NCBI GenBank assembly: GCA_049999725.1 | Contig: JBNGIS010010006.1 | Coordinates: 1-21,161 of the forward strand | DNA: 21,161 nt | From: Haplomitrium mnioides | Taxonomy: Eukaryota; Marchantiophyta; Haplomitriopsida; Calobryales | Direction: 5' to 3' | Shown: positions 18,358 through 21,161 of the stretch, in pieces | Position numbering within the stretch: position 1 is the first letter of the stretch | Layout of the letters: each line of letters begins with the position of its first letter | Notes under the pieces: generated by a model | Databases searched by the model: none | The model's input: the letters and a program-made list of their open reading frames with translations, nothing else | Told to the model about the DNA's origin: nothing | Translations under genes and position numbers: made by a program

Positions 18358-20310
18358 ACACATGGCGACCTGTGTTGGTCCACGAGTTCTTGCGGAAGTG
18401 TGGCTGCCTGCGGGGGTCCACGAGCGATCGCGGGGGCATGGCAGCAAGGAAAATCAAGGATAATCAAGAAGCAGCCTGCAGGATGCGTTGTGTAACCCAC
18501 CTGCTGCGAATCCAATCCTCTCCAAACAGATCCCTTCGAATTTCCTTGCAGGAAAAATCTCTTCGACCCAACTGCTGATCTACGCTCAAGGAGAGACTTC
18601 GAAGGAATCGAATCAAGAGTGCCATAGGGTTGCTAACATGACCAGCAACGAGGGGGTTCCTGATCGAAAATCGGTAAGGAAGAACACTGCAAGGCGAAAA
18701 CAAGGTGCAAACAATCCTTCCCTGTGACTTTCCTCTTCCGATCTTGGGGGCTTCAACTAATACCCATTAAACACGGACTGACCGACAGGTGTCAGCTTCT
18801 CAAGAAATGGTTGCTAACGAGAAAAACTGCCGATCCAGCAAAGGGGGGATGATCGATCTTGATCAAGAATTCGTTGCAAGGGGATGTGGGCTGCATGGGA
18901 GGTATAGCTGGGATCGCTACCAGATTGAGGGGGTGGTTGTTCATGCAAAATTGAGATTGGGAGACCAAACTCGGAGAGGAAGAGGCAGTGAGGGAGAGAG
19001 GATAGATTCTAGCCAAGATTCACGTGTGGGGAGTGGATTTGTGCAAGAAGAACAGCGAGGGTGGAGGTGGACTAGAGGGGCACTGAGAATCACTGAGCGT
19101 GGAGGTTCTAGAGTCTTAGGCAATCCAAGTGGACTCATCGTTGTAGGTGGACCAAGCATTTGGAGGTTGATCGCCAAGTGAATTTGAAGGGAGTTTGTCG
19201 ACTTGAATTCGTGGGAGGCTGCCAAGGGGGGGTCTTGGGATCGTCTCAGCTTCGTCTGTGCAGGAGCATCAATCCTAAGGGCGTTTGGAGGTGTTTTTGA
19301 TCATAATTCTCAAGTGGAGTCAAGAGAGGAGTGGCTGTGTTAGTGCTTGGACGCTGCATAGAAGATCTAGTCGAAGGTGGAGTGGGTGGCCAGTAGTCGA
19401 GGAGACTGTCTTCCAAAGATGGAAGTTAAAGAAATCCTCTTTCGAGCATGAGGAAGTAAATTCAGAGCTTCTCGCGAGGGAAGTTGAAAAACTATCTGAC
19501 TGAGGGTGGGTGGTTGAAGAATTGGAGGAGAACTGGAGTTGCTGATGGGAGCTGAAGGAGGATTGAGAGAAAAGATCAGTTCTTGAGAGGTGGAAGAAGA
19601 TTGTATTGTTGGCAGGGCAGTGTGCAAGTACCAGTGTTTTCTTGTTTACGTGTGTTGTTTAGATTTGCGTTCTGTTTGTAGTTCTGTGATATTCTTTGTT
19701 TTAGAAGGCTTGTATTTCATTTGTCCAATCCTGAAGACACCTTGGACAGGGAAAGTCAGGACTCACAGCATTGTAATTATGATAATTGGATACTGGAACC
19801 TACTCTCTTTTGTATGACAAAGTCATTGGGTCCAGTTCTGGACTTCAGAATTATAAGACATAGTGGTTCAGCAGCATTATAGTCTCTTTGTGGGTGGCTT
19901 GAGGAAATAGATGTGTATGAGGAGGAGGGTTGTTGAAGCAATTGTGGGCTAGTGGCCAAGACCGTGAGGCAACCACGAATCAACTAGGACTCCTCAGGAG
20001 ACCACTATAGCCAAGAATTGGATGCTCTGTTCTATCGTCCCTTGTCTTCCAAGTGGCACCTCTTGAGGTTAAGGCATGAAGAAGGGGTGTGACTAGCATC
20101 TACGGGCGTTGGAAGAAGGCGTGTGTGCGCTTGGTTGTATGTGCTTGGGTGTGGTTGAGTGTGGCGCAGTCACTCCTAAACGAGTAAATAGAAGTTGGAG
20201 GTCATTCGGTGCAAAGCCCCTTCCATAAAAGATCCCGAAACACTAAGTCAGGCCTTAATCGGGGGTAACTCTGTCGGAAAAGAGTTAAGGCTCTGATCAC
20301 GGGGCTGACA

Positions 20311-20540
20311 TCGAGTTTGAATTTTTCCGATGCTGTCAATTTGTTGTTCTTGTTGGGTCTGGCTGACTATTGTTGTGCCCTCTATGCTGCTTTGCCTACT
20401 TTAGGAAAACATGTGCCTCTCTTGCCAAAAATCCCTCCTCTCGTAATGTAGTTTGGAAATCGTGATATCAAGCTCATGAGGAGTTCAATGATCCATCTAC
20501 CCATAATTCCTGAACCAACGGCACTGCGGCAATCTTGGTG
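20311..20540 (+). pseudogene. exon-like stretch of an unrecognised host gene
   Basis: Immediately after the gypsy element one plus-strand frame reads SLNFSDAVNLLFLLGLADY and on through YAALPTLGKHVPLLPKIPPL. It continues past one TAG (20449-20451) to SMIHLPIIPEPTALRQSW. The hydrophobic pattern and codon use look like real protein, unlike the surrounding AT-rich DNA. I do not recognise the family; a BTB-like helical segment is a weak possibility. It starts exactly at the LTR edge, which suggests the transposon cut a gene or an old pseudogene. No matching piece was found left of the element. Confidence 0.35.
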
Positions 20541-20711
20541 ATGAGGATGGAGCACATCCCATACTGACAAGAGACAAATGTCACTAAAGCAAATCCAATT
20601 TCTTCTTCTATTTTGACCTATCTGTGTTCTCCTTCCGTTGTTCACTACATATCAACCTTTCCTATTTTCGTTTCTCCAATTCTGTGTTGATTCAAACTTT
20701 TTGTCTTTTAG

Positions 20712-20924
20712 ATGTGGCTAATCAAAAATTTGATTCCCAACCTATGAAACTTTCCAGATTCCATAGGCCATTGGCTAACTTCTGAATCTCTACTTATGGC
20801 GCCAACAGCTTCTCTTCTTCTTTTGATGGGCTCTTTCAACACTTCCCGGATACTTCACCATCCAATCGGTTGATTGCTTCCTTTCCCATGATCTGCCAAA
20901 CAATTGAGCTAACGGTAGCAACAA
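20712..20924 (+). pseudogene. possible second exon with acceptor and donor splice sites
   Basis: A pyrimidine-rich acceptor (TTTTTGTCTTTTAG) ends at 20711, and a strong donor GTAAGT begins at 20925. Between them a 213-base stretch keeps a frame containing NQKFDSQPMKLSRFHRPLAN and FDGLFQHFPDTSPSNRLIA, interrupted once by TGA (20783-20785). The DNA upstream (20541-20711) would be an intron with the preceding exon-like stretch. I cannot confirm that the two belong to one gene. Confidence 0.3.
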
Positions 20925-21161
20925 GTAAGTACTAATTTCTAACACAAATTAAATTTTCCAAGAAATTTGCTAACCGATCTGTGAAGGCATGGGATGGTTT
21001 TGTGAAGATTTTAATGTGCTTAAACCCCTATCATAGCATGGGATGCACTTTGATGAAGTATGGAGAAGACTTAGAAGTTATTAGGAGAAACTTAGATTTG
21101 ATCGGTTTTCTTTAATATGTGTAGAATTGAGTACAGAGTAAATTGTGTTCTTATTAGAAAT
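20925..21161. other. AT-rich non-coding sequence, probably intronic
   Basis: No supported gene or repeat. It follows a good splice donor and is A/T-rich, as expected for an intron. A short motif GCATGGGATG occurs twice (about 20987 and 21037). Confidence 0.4.

Larger units (their letters stand above)
5202..20310 (+). mobile_element. complete Ty3/gypsy LTR retrotransposon with giant LTRs (15.1 kb)
   Basis: Two direct long repeats (4,561 and 4,508 bp) flank a 6,040-bp internal region. Both LTRs start TGTCG(A/G)CC and end GGCTGACA, giving the expected TG...CA ends with short inverted termini. Order inside is primer site, gag, protease, RT, RNase H, integrase, polypurine tract. Integrase after RNase H defines Ty3/gypsy (Metaviridae). 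No chromodomain, no second (archaeal-type) RNase H between RNase H and integrase, and no env-like frame are visible. It therefore fits the non-chromovirus branch but not the typical Ogre/Tat or Athila layouts. The coding frame has 18 internal stops, so the copy is non-autonomous now. The five bases before the left LTR (5197-5201, GTGGG) and after the right LTR (20311-20315, TCGAG) do not match, so no target-site duplication is seen. Confidence 0.95.
15803..20310 (+). repeat. 3' long terminal repeat (4,508 bp)
   Basis: This copy matches the 5' LTR over its full length, starting TGTCGACC just after the polypurine tract and ending GGCTGACA at 20310. Compared with the 5' copy it lacks one 47-bp unit near 16128 and two 21-bp units near 18295-18357. 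It has a roughly 23-base insertion near 17758. In a 197-base comparison (9081-9280 against the matching part near 19620) I counted about 12 differences, all transitions. In the first 200 bases I counted about 10, including a few transversions. LTRs are identical at insertion, so the insertion is not recent. Confidence 0.93.

Overview
This window looks like repeat-rich nuclear DNA of a land plant. I see no bacterial-type operons, rRNA or tRNA genes, CRISPR array or organelle genes. The evidence is two plant-type LTR retrotransposons (one Ty1/copia fragment, one complete Ty3/gypsy element) and AT-rich flanks with spliceosomal-type signals. The species cannot be named from the sequence. The polyprotein belongs to the non-chromovirus (Athila/Tat-like) branch of plant Ty3/gypsy elements and lacks extra modules found in many flowering-plant members. 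That is compatible with a gymnosperm, fern, lycophyte or bryophyte, but does not prove it.

Layout. (1) Positions 1 to about 3140 hold a decayed Ty1/copia element on the minus strand. It runs off the left edge in integrase, and gag, protease and the integrase zinc domain are recognisable through stops and frameshifts. Between its gag and a possible primer-site/LTR junction near 3110-3136 lies about 1 kb of degenerate, Lys/Glu-rich, coiled-coil-like coding sequence that I cannot assign. (2) 3137-5201 is AT-rich with no supported gene; it holds a 25-bp tandem repeat. (3) 5202-20310 is one 15.1-kb Ty3/gypsy element on the plus strand: 5' LTR 5202-9762, primer site near 9772, gag-pol frame 9921-15563, polypurine tract near 15790, 3' LTR 15803-20310. 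(4) 20311-21161 is AT-rich host DNA with an exon-like stretch, a possible intron and a second exon ending in a good splice donor.

How the main element works. Gag packages the RNA, the aspartic protease would cut the polyprotein, RT and RNase H copy the RNA from a tRNA primer, and the DD35E integrase inserts the product. Gag, protease, RT, RNase H and integrase all lie in one uninterrupted frame. That frame is broken only by 18 in-frame stop codons, 13 of them TAG, and by no frameshift. This copy is therefore dead, but apparently through point transitions alone.

The 4.5-kb LTRs are unusually long and internally modular. They carry a 124-bp tandem duplication, an 80-90-bp duplication, arrays of a 21-bp unit whose number differs between the two LTRs, a conserved inverted repeat, and a cluster of ACGTGG (G-box/ABRE-type) motifs better kept in the 5' than in the 3' LTR. 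No target-site duplication is visible. I did not find a convincing new biological system; the most interesting material is the LTR architecture and the pattern of decay.
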